16,126 nt of DNA from Methanoregula sp. UBA471 (GTDB taxonomy: Archaea > Halobacteriota > Methanomicrobia > Methanomicrobiales > Methanospirillaceae), in NCBI GenBank assembly GCA_002495065.1, contig DADT01000052.1:258-16383 (forward strand), read 5' to 3'. Of the stretch, positions 7,018 through 13,685 are shown piece after piece; position 1 is the stretch's first letter; the number at the start of each line of letters is the position of its first letter. The notes beneath the pieces were generated by a model that was not told the origin of the DNA, made no database searches, and saw nothing but the letters and a program-made list of their open reading frames with translations. The translations under genes were made by a program, and so were the position numbers.

Positions 7018-7047
7018 TTCCCGGATAGTCCGGGAAGAGTCTTTTTT
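7018..7047 (+). terminator. Hairpin terminator
   Basis: TTCCCGGA (7018-7025), a three-base loop TAG, and TCCGGGAA (7029-7036) form a perfect eight-base stem. GAGTC and six T (7042-7047) follow. It is shaped like a bacterial intrinsic terminator and sits just after the His-rich frame. Confidence 0.75.
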
Positions 7048-7146
7048 CTTTACCAGGAAAATGAGTGAAAACACAGGGATTTGGACAAGACCGGGAACAT
7101 GTATACCGGCGCTTGGATCCCTTGGTAAGCTTCGCATGATATCAGG

Positions 7147-8000
7147 ATGAACAACAGCGGCCATTCGCCCATGACAGGCAGGGGAGATGTGAAGGGAACA
7201 TCCCCATCACCGGCATCCGGCAGAATGCCGGTCGTGTTTGCAGGTCACGGCTCTCCGGAGAATGCGCTGGGAAACAATCCATACAGCACCTCATGGAAGC
7301 ACCTGGGGATGTTGATCCCGAAACCCTCACTCATTCTCAGTATTTCAGCGCACTGGGTCATCCAGGAGGGGACTGTAGTCACGGCGACAGATCATCCAAG
7401 GACGATCCATGATTTCTACGGGTTCCCGCCTGAACTCTACCGGATTGAATATCCCGCCCCGGGATCATTAGAAGGGGCAAAGTTTGTGCAAAACCTCGTG
7501 CGCAGCACCAGCATCGCTCTCGATTACGAATGGGGACTCGACCATGGGACCTGGTCGGTGCTCCGGCATATGTACCCCGCTGCAGATATACCGGTAATAC
7601 AGCTCAGCCTGAATTACAACCAGCCTTTGTCCCTCCTGTTCAGGATGGGTAAAGAACTCAGCCCGTTGAGAGAGCAGGGAGTCCTGATTTTGGGCAGCGG
7701 GAATCTCGTGCATAATCTCATGCTGTTCACCATGCATGCAGAACCCTATCCATGGGCTGTCGAGTTCGATACCATGGTAAAAAACGCTCTTATTGCCAGG
7801 GACTATGATGCTCTCATCGATTACACCAGATATCCCATTTCAGCACTCGCACATCCTACCAGCGAGCATTACCTTCCCTGCTCTGCATTATCGGGGCTGC
7901 CGGAGAGGACAGGCCGGCGTTCTTCAATGAAACGATATTTGCCGGATCCGTCTCGATGAGAGGTGTGATATTTGGTCTGGGTCGTGATGAACGGGTCTGA
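7147..8000 (+). CDS. DODA/YgiD-type class III extradiol dioxygenase, frameshifted near the C-terminus
   Basis: This belongs to the LigB-superfamily group of E. coli YgiD and plant DOPA 4,5-dioxygenase, enzymes that open catechol-type rings with a non-haem metal. Motifs: MPVVFAGHGSP (His34), SISAHW (His69), IHDFYGFP, DHGTWSVL, SGNLVHNL and PTSEHYLP (His241). Histidines 34, 69 and 241 are the expected metal ligands. In the starting frame the protein ends at 7959 with an unrelated tail (SALSGLPERTGRRSSMK...). If one C is added to the run at 7876-7878, the next frame continues with LLCIIGAAG, FFNETIFAGSVSMRG to a TGA at 7998-8000. This is exactly the family C-terminus. The ring-opening substrate in an archaeon is unknown. 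The true start is uncertain: ATG 7147 has no ribosome site, GTG 7189 follows GGGGAG, and homology begins at ATG 7225. Confidence 0.85.
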
Positions 8001-8189
8001 TTGCACCGTTGGAATTCCGGGAGTGACATCTATGCCGGGATCGCCCATGCCGTGCAGGAACAGGTACTCCTTCTGACGGTCACTCAGCATCGTATCTGCA
8101 ATAAAACCATTCCCGGAAAAGTGAAATCATCTGTCAGTTGCGGGCTGAAACCGAAGCTCATAATGGCGGCAGAGCATTATTATCTCCCA

Positions 8190-8208
8190 AAAAAATGAAT
8201 AATTTTTT
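8190..8208. terminator. Convergent T-tract terminator
   Basis: Seven A (8190-8196), TGAATAA and six T (8203-8208) form a short AT stem with a T-tract on each strand. It lies between the plus-strand dioxygenase and the end of the minus-strand 75-residue gene, and could serve both. Confidence 0.5.
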
Positions 8209-8435
8209 CAGATCGGCGCCCGGGTTGAACCTTCTTCGAAGTACTTCAAAGATGACGGAGCATGTTTTTTCACTTCGCTATAAAAAAACCTTGTCATCGC
8301 AGGATCAGAATCCCTGATTGATCCGTAAATGGTGTTTACCAGCCAGTTTGGCAGTTCAGACTCTTTATCAAGTACGTTCTTTATAACAACGATGGTTTCA
8401 TCCACATCAATCTTATTTTTCCAGCGGTATGGCAT
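8208..8435 (-). CDS. Small orphan protein, 75 residues
   Basis: The open frame reaches back to 8465, but an AGGAGG at 8442-8447, six bases before ATG 8435, fixes the start there. The protein then begins MPYRWKNKIDVDETIVVIKN. It is soluble and mixed-charge, probably mostly helical (ETIVVIKNVLDKESELPNWL, then MTRFFYSEVKKH), with no cysteines, no membrane segment and no motif I recognise. A TATA-like ATAAATATG on the minus strand at about 8517-8525 would give a leader of about 55-60 bases. It sits between an intact-but-frameshifted dioxygenase and a decayed relative of it, pointing away from neither as an operon partner. Function unknown. Confidence 0.7.
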   Translation of the reverse strand: MPYRWKNKIDVDETIVVIKNVLDKESELPNWLVNTIYGSIRDSDPAMTRFFYSEVKKHAPSSLKYFEEGSTRAPI

Positions 8436-8627
8436 AGTCTGCCTCCTTTCATTCAATGGTTCCATTACCTTGTGCTCTTTGCCAGTCCAAGGTATCGTGT
8501 TACATAAGTACTGACATATTTATCGCATTTTTGGGAATTTGCACATTATGATATATAATCTGAAACGTAACCAGACCAATCCCTCCTTTAATTATCTATC
8601 AGAATTCTCGGAAATGATAGCCTGGCA

Positions 8628-8879
8628 ACATACTCCGGCCAGGGGATCGAAGATCTTTTTCCTCGTCGGGTAATTGTTTCAAAGTCTGTACAAAATCTGA
8701 TGGAGTGTTCCAAGGGAATTTACCCCATGAACGTGATGGTGTCGGACGTGAAGCGGCGCCTCGACCGACTTATTTCCTGTGGAGAAAAAGTCGCTTTTAA
8801 GAGGATAGTTGCCGGATCCTTCTCAATGAGAAGCAGGGTATCCGGTATGGTGATGGTCTGCTCCGGGTTGTATTCCTGA
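8628..8879 (+). pseudogene. Decayed second DODA/YgiD-type dioxygenase gene
   Basis: Three blocks keep the order of the dioxygenase gene at 7147-8000 but are joined by deletions. CAAAGTCTGTACAAAATCT (8681-8699) corresponds to the FVQNL region at 7479-7497. TGGAGTGTTCC...TACCCC (8701-8726) corresponds to WSVLRHMYP at 7552-7578, with one base lost. TTGCCGGATCC-TCTC-ATGAGA-G (8809-8833) corresponds to 7939-7963, with 22 of 25 bases equal, and reads VAGSFSMRS. Before them, YSGQGIEDLF resembles the YPAPG-LEGA-F segment. The intact spacings of about 70 and 370 bases have shrunk to about 17 and 90. The frame from 8592 to 8879 has no upstream start. The metal-ligand regions are gone, so the product would be inactive. 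Confidence 0.65.
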
Positions 8880-8945
8880 TCGCTTAACGAAAAACAATGA
8901 TTTTCTTTACCGGAGGCTCAAACGACAAAAACCACTTCAGCACTG

Positions 8946-10673
8946 TCATGATCCCAGCACCGTGCGCAGGTCGCGGATCGGCAGGGTGTTGATGATATCC
9001 TTTGCCTCAAGCCAGCCCCTGCGTGCAGTCGCAATCCCGAATTCCATGGCACCCAGGTTATCACGGGTATGGGCGTCCGAACCGATTGCAAACCGTACTG
9101 CATATTCCCGTGCTTTCATGCAGTGTATATCAGGAAGATCCAGCCGGTTCTGGAACCCGTTGATCTCAAGGAACACGTGGCGTTCTGCTGCAGTCCTGAA
9201 AAAAACGGCAAGGTCGAGGTCGGCCGGCTCCCGCTGCTGGATGATCCTTCCGGTGGGGTGGACAATAATGTCGAGGTACTCGTTCTGCATGGCAGCAACC
9301 ATCCGTTGTGTCATCTCGTGTCCGGGCATCCGGAAGCCGGAATGAACGCCTGCCAGCACCACATCCAGGTCCTGCAGGGCCGCATTTCCCGCATCGAGGG
9401 TCCCATCCTCTCCGATGCTGCATTCAACCCCGGCAAGCACCTCGATCCCTTCAACGGTCCGGTTGACCTGTTCAATTTCTTTTCCCTGCCGGGCACGCTG
9501 TTCTTCGGTCAGCCCTCGGGAGAACTGGGGGCCCTTTGCATGGTCACAGATGGCAATATACTCGTACCCGAGCGATTGTGCAGCCTCTGCCATCGCACGG
9601 ATGCTCTCTTTTCCGTCACTCCACGAAGTATGGACATGGAGGTCTCCGCGCACTGAACCATAGGGGACGCTGTCAGGGAGGCTGCCGGATTTCGCCGCAT
9701 CAATCTCGCCACGGTCCTCCCTCAGTTCCGGCTCGATGAACGGCAGGCCCAGCATCCTGTAGACTTCATCCTCGCTCTTCCCGGCAATTTTTTTTCCTGA
9801 TGACAAATCAGAGAGCCCGTATTCGTTCAGCTTCCAGTTCCGTTCAAGTGCCAGGCGCCGGAGTGCAATGTTGTGGTCTTTTGACCCGGTGAAATACTGG
9901 AGGGCAGCACCAAACTGGTCTTCCTTTACCACCCGCAGGTCGGCCTGCAGTCCCGTGTTCAGTACAACAGAACTGCGGGTAGGCCCCCGGACCAGGACCC
10001 GGTCAACAGAGGAGAGCGAGCAGAATACATCCATGACTTTTGCAGGTTCGGGAGATGTTGCCAGGATGTCGACATCGCCAATCGTCTCTTTCCTCCGCCG
10101 GAGTGATCCGGCAAGGCTGACCTGCTTTGTCTGAGGAAGAGCCGCAAGTTGTTCCACGATGTCCTGAGCTACAGGAAGGACCTCCCCGAGTAAGAAACGC
10201 ACACTTTTACCTTTTGCCCCGATGCTCCGCAGGATATTCTTCTCGCTCAGCTCGCCAAAACCCGGCAGGTCACGGATACGCCCTGCCTTTGCCGCTTCTT
10301 CAAGTCCTGCCCTGGTGGTGATACCGAGCTCACGGTTCAGGATAAGTGCTTTCTTCGGCCCGATGCCTTCCAGATCAGCAAGTTCCTGCACCCCGGCAGG
10401 CAACTCCTTTTGCAGGTTTTCGAGATATTCGAGACGGCCGGTGGTGATGATCTCTTCTATTTTGGCAGCGAGATGGGTGCCGACGCCCGGGATCTCCTCG
10501 AGTTTTCCCTGTCTGCTGACATCCGCAATATCCTCACGGAGCGTCTCAATCGCGTGGGCAGCCTTTGCGTACGCCTGCGGTTTGAACTTCTCCCCCTTGA
10601 TTCTCAACAGCTCGGAGACTTCGTAAAACAGGGCAGCTACCCGTTTATTGGTGAGCAATGGGGGAGTATCCAT
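8946..10673 (-). CDS. polX: DNA polymerase/3'-5' exonuclease PolX
   Basis: A 575-residue family-X polymerase fused to a PHP domain, the usual length for PolX. It fills short gaps in DNA repair, and the PHP domain supplies metal-dependent exonuclease or phosphatase activity. Helix-hairpin-helix segments lie at IPGVG (61-65), LEGIGPKKA (101-109) and LPGFGELSEKN (136-146). The nucleotidyltransferase core is GSLRRRKETIGDVDIL (189-204), with catalytic Asp200 and Asp202 and probably Asp245. PHP motifs are DLHVHTSWSDG (344-354), CDH (His378), GVECS (Glu418), GVHSGF (His444), VHPTGR (His472) and GSDAHT (Asp533, His535), all intact. The open frame continues back to 10751, but GGAGAG eight bases before ATG 10673 and family length choose that start. 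It appears to be a single-gene unit; a T-rich stretch after the stop is only a weak terminator. Confidence 0.95.
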   Translation of the reverse strand: MDTPPLLTNKRVAALFYEVSELLRIKGEKFKPQAYAKAAHAIETLREDIADVSRQGKLEEIPGVGTHLAAKIEEIITTGRLEYLENLQKELPAGVQELADLEGIGPKKALILNRELGITTRAGLEEAAKAGRIRDLPGFGELSEKNILRSIGAKGKSVRFLLGEVLPVAQDIVEQLAALPQTKQVSLAGSLRRRKETIGDVDILATSPEPAKVMDVFCSLSSVDRVLVRGPTRSSVVLNTGLQADLRVVKEDQFGAALQYFTGSKDHNIALRRLALERNWKLNEYGLSDLSSGKKIAGKSEDEVYRMLGLPFIEPELREDRGEIDAAKSGSLPDSVPYGSVRGDLHVHTSWSDGKESIRAMAEAAQSLGYEYIAICDHAKGPQFSRGLTEEQRARQGKEIEQVNRTVEGIEVLAGVECSIGEDGTLDAGNAALQDLDVVLAGVHSGFRMPGHEMTQRMVAAMQNEYLDIIVHPTGRIIQQREPADLDLAVFFRTAAERHVFLEINGFQNRLDLPDIHCMKAREYAVRFAIGSDAHTRDNLGAMEFGIATARRGWLEAKDIINTLPIRDLRTVLGS

Positions 10674-10959
10674 GTTTCGTATCTCTCCGTTACTCTCATT
10701 TGTTTTTCGGTCAGGGAAGATGTTCCCGCCCGGGACTGCCAGGAGCGCCAACGGTGAGACTCAGGCAGCCATTACGCTTGTCAGGAATACTATCCGGCAA
10801 ACCGGGGTATCTTTGATCCAAGCACCCTTGTCGATCAGGGAAGATATACCGGGTCTCCGTATCCCGGTGGTGACCAGGTACTGTCACGCTGTTGCCTGCA
10901 TGCAGGTTGTTTTGTACAGGTTGTGATGAGGGCCCGGATCCAGAAAAAACATCCGGGCA
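10674..10959. other. Intergenic region with small palindromes
   Basis: About 285 bases between the polX start and the end of the next minus-strand gene. It contains a perfect 12-base palindrome CCTGCATGCAGG (10895-10906) and the terminator at 10932-10958. A plus-strand frame crossing it has no gene-like features. No promoter for polX stands out, so polX could be read from upstream or from a weak TATA. Confidence 0.5.
10932..10958 (-). terminator. Hairpin just after the 125-residue gene
   Basis: GCCCGGAT (10932-10939) and ATCCGGGC (10951-10958) form a perfect eight-base stem starting one base after the stop at 10960. On the transcribed minus strand the loop holds six U. Its position fits a terminator or an mRNA 3'-end stabiliser. 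Confidence 0.65.
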
Positions 10960-11337
10960 TTAAAACGGGATCATGACGATCTGGATTTCCGGGATTTTTT
11001 TAGCACCCATAACGGTTTCGGAGGTATTGACCGCAACACAGACCAGGCGGGTCTTCCGGGGATCAAGTCCCTTTTCCTCCAGTTCTTTTGCCACCTCAGG
11101 GAACCGGAAATCTTCCGCGAAATCGGTTTTCACGAGGATATATACCTCCGTGGCGACAAACGAACCGCGGATCAGGATATACGTTTTTTCACCATCCCTG
11201 ATGGTACCGATACAATATTCGTACAGTTGCGTCCCGAGTAGTGAATCCCGTGAGTTGAAAGAAGCGCTGCTGCCAAGGTTCAGTTCCCTGCGGAGTATGG
11301 CCTGGAATTCCTTATCCCCGTATTCGAGCGATATCAT
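10960..11337 (-). CDS. Orphan protein of 125 residues
   Basis: A soluble alpha/beta-looking protein beginning MISLEYGDKEFQAILRRELN and ending EIQIVMIPF. The strand-like stretches TYILIRGSF, VYILVKTDF and TRLVCVAVN alternate with charged helices (EVAKELEEKGLDPRKT). There is one cysteine, no signal peptide, no membrane segment and no catalytic motif that I recognise. No ribosome site precedes ATG 11337. A TATA-like AAATTTAT at 11364-11371 lies about 30 bases upstream, so the message is probably leaderless or has only a few leader bases. A 16-base inverted repeat covers the edge of that TATA box, which suggests repressor control. Monocistronic, with a hairpin terminator. Function unknown. Confidence 0.75.
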   Translation of the reverse strand: MISLEYGDKEFQAILRRELNLGSSASFNSRDSLLGTQLYEYCIGTIRDGEKTYILIRGSFVATEVYILVKTDFAEDFRFPEVAKELEEKGLDPRKTRLVCVAVNTSETVMGAKKIPEIQIVMIPF

Positions 11338-11349
11338 ACGAGAGGGACT

Positions 11350-11371
11350 ATCAGTATGAACTGATAAATTT
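11350..11371 (-). promoter_or_regulatory. TATA box overlapped by an inverted repeat
   Basis: ATCAGT (11350-11355) and ACTGAT (11360-11365) form a six-base inverted repeat with a four-base centre. Its end overlaps the minus-strand TATA-like AAATTTAT (11364-11371). The repeat sits between the TATA box and the start codon, a classic archaeal repressor position. Confidence 0.5.
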
Positions 11372-11463
11372 TTCTCAGGAACGGCAGTGGCAACCCGGGG
11401 TACCGGGAGTAGGTTCAGCCGGTACTACGTTCTGAATAACAGGAACTGTGATTCGCAAAAAAA

Positions 11464-11472
11464 TTTATATAG
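11464..11472 (+). promoter_or_regulatory. Strong archaeal TATA box
   Basis: TTTATATAG lies about 27 bases before ATG 11495 in an A-rich context. The spacing predicts transcription starting at the ATG and therefore a leaderless message for the Cys-rich mini-protein. Confidence 0.75.
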
Positions 11473-11494
11473 TTTGTTGTAATTTTACCGTTGT

Positions 11495-11680
11495 ATGCCC
11501 CTGATAAAAATCCGTCCTTCCGACATGGCGAAGATCCATAAGACACGGCCGCCTTCGGCTTATGGACGATGCCAGTTCCGGTATTGTGGCTGTCCGGAAT
11601 ACCAGGAGAACCCGGCATCTGAAGATATATGTGGCAACTGCTTTCATGGCCGCAGGTACCATGAAAAAACCACTCCGTGA
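11495..11680 (+). CDS. Small Cys-rich (zinc-ribbon-like) protein, 61 residues
   Basis: The protein starts MPLIKIRPSDMAKIHKTRPP and carries five cysteines and two histidines in its second half: Cys26, Cys31, Cys33, Cys46, Cys49, His51 and His56. The pattern C-x4-C-x1-C-x12-C-x2-C-x1-H-x4-H suggests one structural zinc site, or a mononuclear metal site with a spare ligand. It is basic and lacks a signal peptide, so cytoplasmic nucleic-acid or protein binding is plausible. A strong TATA box (11464-11472) at leaderless spacing supports a real, well-transcribed gene. Poly-T tracts follow at 11732-11752. No named family is recognised, and the neighbours are divergent or convergent orphans that give no functional hint. 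Confidence 0.7.
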   Translation: MPLIKIRPSDMAKIHKTRPPSAYGRCQFRYCGCPEYQENPASEDICGNCFHGRRYHEKTTP

Positions 11681-11731
11681 CACCGGCCGGAATATTCAAT
11701 GAACCTGTCTGAAAGTGGCCTGCGTTTCTCT

Positions 11732-11776
11732 TTCATTTTATTTTTTATTCTATAAAACCGGATTTTTTTCGGGTCT
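11732..11776 (+). terminator. U-rich terminator region
   Basis: TCATTTTATTTTTTATTC and then a second T7 tract (CGGATTTTTTTCGGG, with a weak CCGGA/TCGGG pairing around it) lie 50-95 bases after the mini-protein stop. Confidence 0.5.
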
Positions 11777-11876
11777 TTCGATCCCGGTGCTCTGTTGCCT
11801 GAACCGGTACTTCGCAAATGCAGACAAAGGTTGATCGCTCAGCGCAACTCCTGAAAAACGTTCGCCGGATCTGCTG

Positions 11877-13049
11877 TCAGAGTATCAGGAATCCCCGGGG
11901 AGAAAGACTCGTGGCAAGCATTACCATATTAATCTCCCGGTGCCCGGTCCAGGTGGCAGCCTGCCTGTTCATATCATGCATCCAGAACTGTTCGATATCT
12001 TTTCCAAGCGGACCGTAGAGCGCCAGTGATTCCACCAGTCCCTGCAGGACCTCCGATCCGAACAGGTCCGGATATTCATCGATCCACGAAGGCAGCATTG
12101 CCGTGCCTGCAAGGCCGATCGAGAGGCCCAGTTCACGGAAGGCGAGGCGGTAACCGGCAGGTAACCCGAGGGGATTGCCCTTTGTGTAGCAGTCCATTCC
12201 GTCCCGGGCTGCACCGAGAATGAGTTCCAGAAGGTCGTCAAAAGCAGAACCACGCTTTATCGTCAGCTGTGCAACCCTCGAAGCATCGGTGAGGAGCCCG
12301 CCAATGCCCAGGGGGTCATCGGTTACAAGATTCATCCCCCGACAGATATCTGCCATTTCGGCACTACCTGCGTCCAGGCCGTCATGTGATAGCAGTCCGA
12401 AATCTTTTACCGCAGTGAGCTGCAGTTCATGGTAGGTAACAAACCCATCCAGGGGGTCGTGCTGGCCCATGGACGGGACCAGCGGACGGGTGAGGTCGGT
12501 ACTCATCTTCCAGTACATCCTTTTCCTGCCTCCTGAACCGGGAGGGTAGGTAAACCCCGCATGAACGGTCAGTGCCAGTTCAATCGCCCAGGTAAGATAC
12601 TTCACGTCGCCGGTGGCCCTGCTGACCTGGTTGAGCGCGTGCATCCACTTGGTCAGGTAGTGATAGTACTGCCCGTCCTGATCCCATTCGCGTCGTTCGT
12701 TGTAAGGCTCGCCGGGTGCTCGTTCTTTGTCGTGCTTTCCTATCCGAAGTCCCCCAAGAGTCGGGTGCAGCTCACCTTCACGTTCAGGAAGACCGCTGAT
12801 CCAGCCGGAACGGGTATCATCTTCCCGGTGACGCCCGAGCGTATGATGCACCTGGTCCACCAGGCGCAGGGCAAGATCCCTGTACATGATATTTCCGGTC
12901 TGACGAAAGAGCTCCAGATAATTGCAGACGGCAAATGCATCTGTCCACAGGTAGCGTTGCGGGTGGGGCCCTGCCGGCTCGAGACCAGTCAGCCGGGCAA
13001 AAACCATCATAATATCGGCAACACGCTCTTTGGCTTCTGCCTGATTCAT
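11877..13049 (-). CDS. Six-hairpin (alpha/alpha) glycosidase-like protein
   Basis: A 390-residue protein whose repeated helix pairs suggest an (alpha/alpha)6 barrel of the six-hairpin glycosidase superfamily. Examples are RYLWTDAFAVCNYLELFRQTGN, YRDLALRLVDQVHHTLG, YYHYLTKWMHALNQVSRATGD and YLTWAIELALTVHAGF. A conserved-looking central segment has acidic and aromatic residues suited to sugar binding (GWISGLPEREGELHPTLGGL, ERREWDQDGQYYHYL, SMGQHDPLDGFVTYHEL). No signal peptide is seen, so it should be cytoplasmic. GGGGAG lies five bases before ATG 13049, and an AT-rich TATA-like stretch (13078-13087) lies about 30-38 bases upstream, giving a short leader. It is a single gene, with no transporter or other carbohydrate gene nearby to name a substrate. 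It could instead be a non-catalytic or isomerase-type barrel. The fold call is moderate; the reaction is unknown. Confidence 0.75.
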   Translation of the reverse strand: MNQAEAKERVADIMMVFARLTGLEPAGPHPQRYLWTDAFAVCNYLELFRQTGNIMYRDLALRLVDQVHHTLGRHREDDTRSGWISGLPEREGELHPTLGGLRIGKHDKERAPGEPYNERREWDQDGQYYHYLTKWMHALNQVSRATGDVKYLTWAIELALTVHAGFTYPPGSGGRKRMYWKMSTDLTRPLVPSMGQHDPLDGFVTYHELQLTAVKDFGLLSHDGLDAGSAEMADICRGMNLVTDDPLGIGGLLTDASRVAQLTIKRGSAFDDLLELILGAARDGMDCYTKGNPLGLPAGYRLAFRELGLSIGLAGTAMLPSWIDEYPDLFGSEVLQGLVESLALYGPLGKDIEQFWMHDMNRQAATWTGHREINMVMLATSLSPRGFLIL

Positions 13050-13077
13050 TAGTTCTCCCCATGGAGCACATGATAGG

Positions 13078-13087
13078 ATAAAAATAT
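13078..13087 (-). promoter_or_regulatory. TATA-like element for the glycosidase-like gene
   Basis: The minus strand reads ATATTTTTAT, about 30-38 bases before ATG 13049. This predicts a leader of roughly ten bases that still holds the GGGGAG ribosome site. Confidence 0.5.
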
Positions 13088-13101
13088 CGGATCGGGTATA
13101 C

Positions 13102-13122
13102 GTTTCAAAAAATGTTTCAAAA
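13102..13122. repeat. Tandem GTTTCAAAA repeat in a divergent promoter
   Basis: GTTTCAAAA occurs at 13102-13110 and again at 13114-13122, a period of 12 bases, between two divergent TATA boxes. It could be a pair of regulator sites on nearly the same helix face. Confidence 0.4.
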
Positions 13123-13142
13123 TTTGTTTTTTAGGCAATTGG

Positions 13143-13150
13143 CTATAAAT
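13143..13150 (+). promoter_or_regulatory. TATA box for the 142-residue orphan
   Basis: CTATAAAT is centred about 35 bases before ATG 13182. It predicts a leader of about ten bases that contains the GGTGA ribosome site. Confidence 0.6.
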
Positions 13151-13181
13151 CTCCTGTCCAAAGCATGAAGTGGTGAGTTCC

Positions 13182-13610
13182 ATGTCCGCCATGAAGAGTG
13201 CAGAAGTCAGCAAAACATTCGGGATCAATCAGCCATATGAATTTCCGCATCACGCCCTTCAAAAATCGTCACACAAGGGGATATCCTTGTTCGAAGATAC
13301 ATTAAAAGCCGGAGAACTTGAAAAAAATTATACCGATCTCGGTATAGAGATCCGCCCTGAAGAACTGGATGAACTGAAGACATTTGAGGATTTTTTATCG
13401 CTGCACCTGAAGCCCAGCGCGATCTGTGATGTCCAGTGCATGCTGCTCTGGGCAGAATGGGTCAGGTTTTACCGGAGAGAGAGGAAGAAAGTTCCGGAGT
13501 TAATACTCGAAAAGGAATTCCGTAACCTGATTGTCAACCGGTTTGATCTGTCCATCGGAGAAGACGGTTTCCGCGGGTATATCTATCCGGGGATAAAGTA
13601 CGTCCCCTGA
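13182..13610 (+). CDS. Orphan protein of 142 residues
   Basis: The open frame can start at GTG 13170, but GGTGA (13172-13176), complementary to the 3' end of archaeal 16S rRNA, lies five bases before ATG 13182. The protein begins MSAMKSAEVSKTFGINQPYE. The first 55 residues are polar; a helical C-terminal domain follows (FEDFLSLHLKPSAICDVQCM, LLWAEWVRFYRRERKKVPEL, LEKEFRNLIVNRF) and ends GFRGYIYPGIKYVP. The spacing of W-EWVRFYRRE, the EF-L segment and the final R-YPGI resembles the winged-helix tail found at the end of some viral and plasmid D5-type primase-helicases. That is only a visual resemblance. Two cysteines; no membrane segment. A good TATA box and a downstream terminator support a real single-gene unit. 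Function unknown. Confidence 0.75.
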   Translation: MSAMKSAEVSKTFGINQPYEFPHHALQKSSHKGISLFEDTLKAGELEKNYTDLGIEIRPEELDELKTFEDFLSLHLKPSAICDVQCMLLWAEWVRFYRRERKKVPELILEKEFRNLIVNRFDLSIGEDGFRGYIYPGIKYVP

Positions 13611-13685
13611 ACCTTTTTTCTTCTTCATGCAGGTATCTCCTGCAGTTGCAGGGTAAACGGATGCTAAACCTACTTTAAAAAAGGT
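13611..13685. terminator. Bidirectional terminator region
   Basis: ACCTTTTTT (13611-13619) and AAAAAAGGT (13677-13685) are nine-base inverted copies at the ends of the spacer between two convergent genes. Each strand thus presents a T-run right after its stop. Inside lies a hairpin TGCAGG (13628-13633) / CCTGCA (13639-13644). Confidence 0.6.

Noticed and set aside
6691..7164. 157-codon minus-strand frame opposite the His-rich frame
   Set aside because: It would read through the hairpin terminator, has no ribosome site, and shows odd repetitive composition mirroring the His/Pro codons. Not excluded completely, but the plus frame is better supported.
7870..7885. Programmed -1 frameshift site in the dioxygenase gene
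   Set aside because: ACCTTCCCTG lacks an X-XXY-YYZ slippery heptamer and no following pseudoknot is evident; mutation or sequencing error is simpler.
12561..13052. 163-codon plus-strand open frame opposite the glycosidase-like gene
   Set aside because: It is antisense to a gene with a good ribosome site and promoter; the translation shows no domain.
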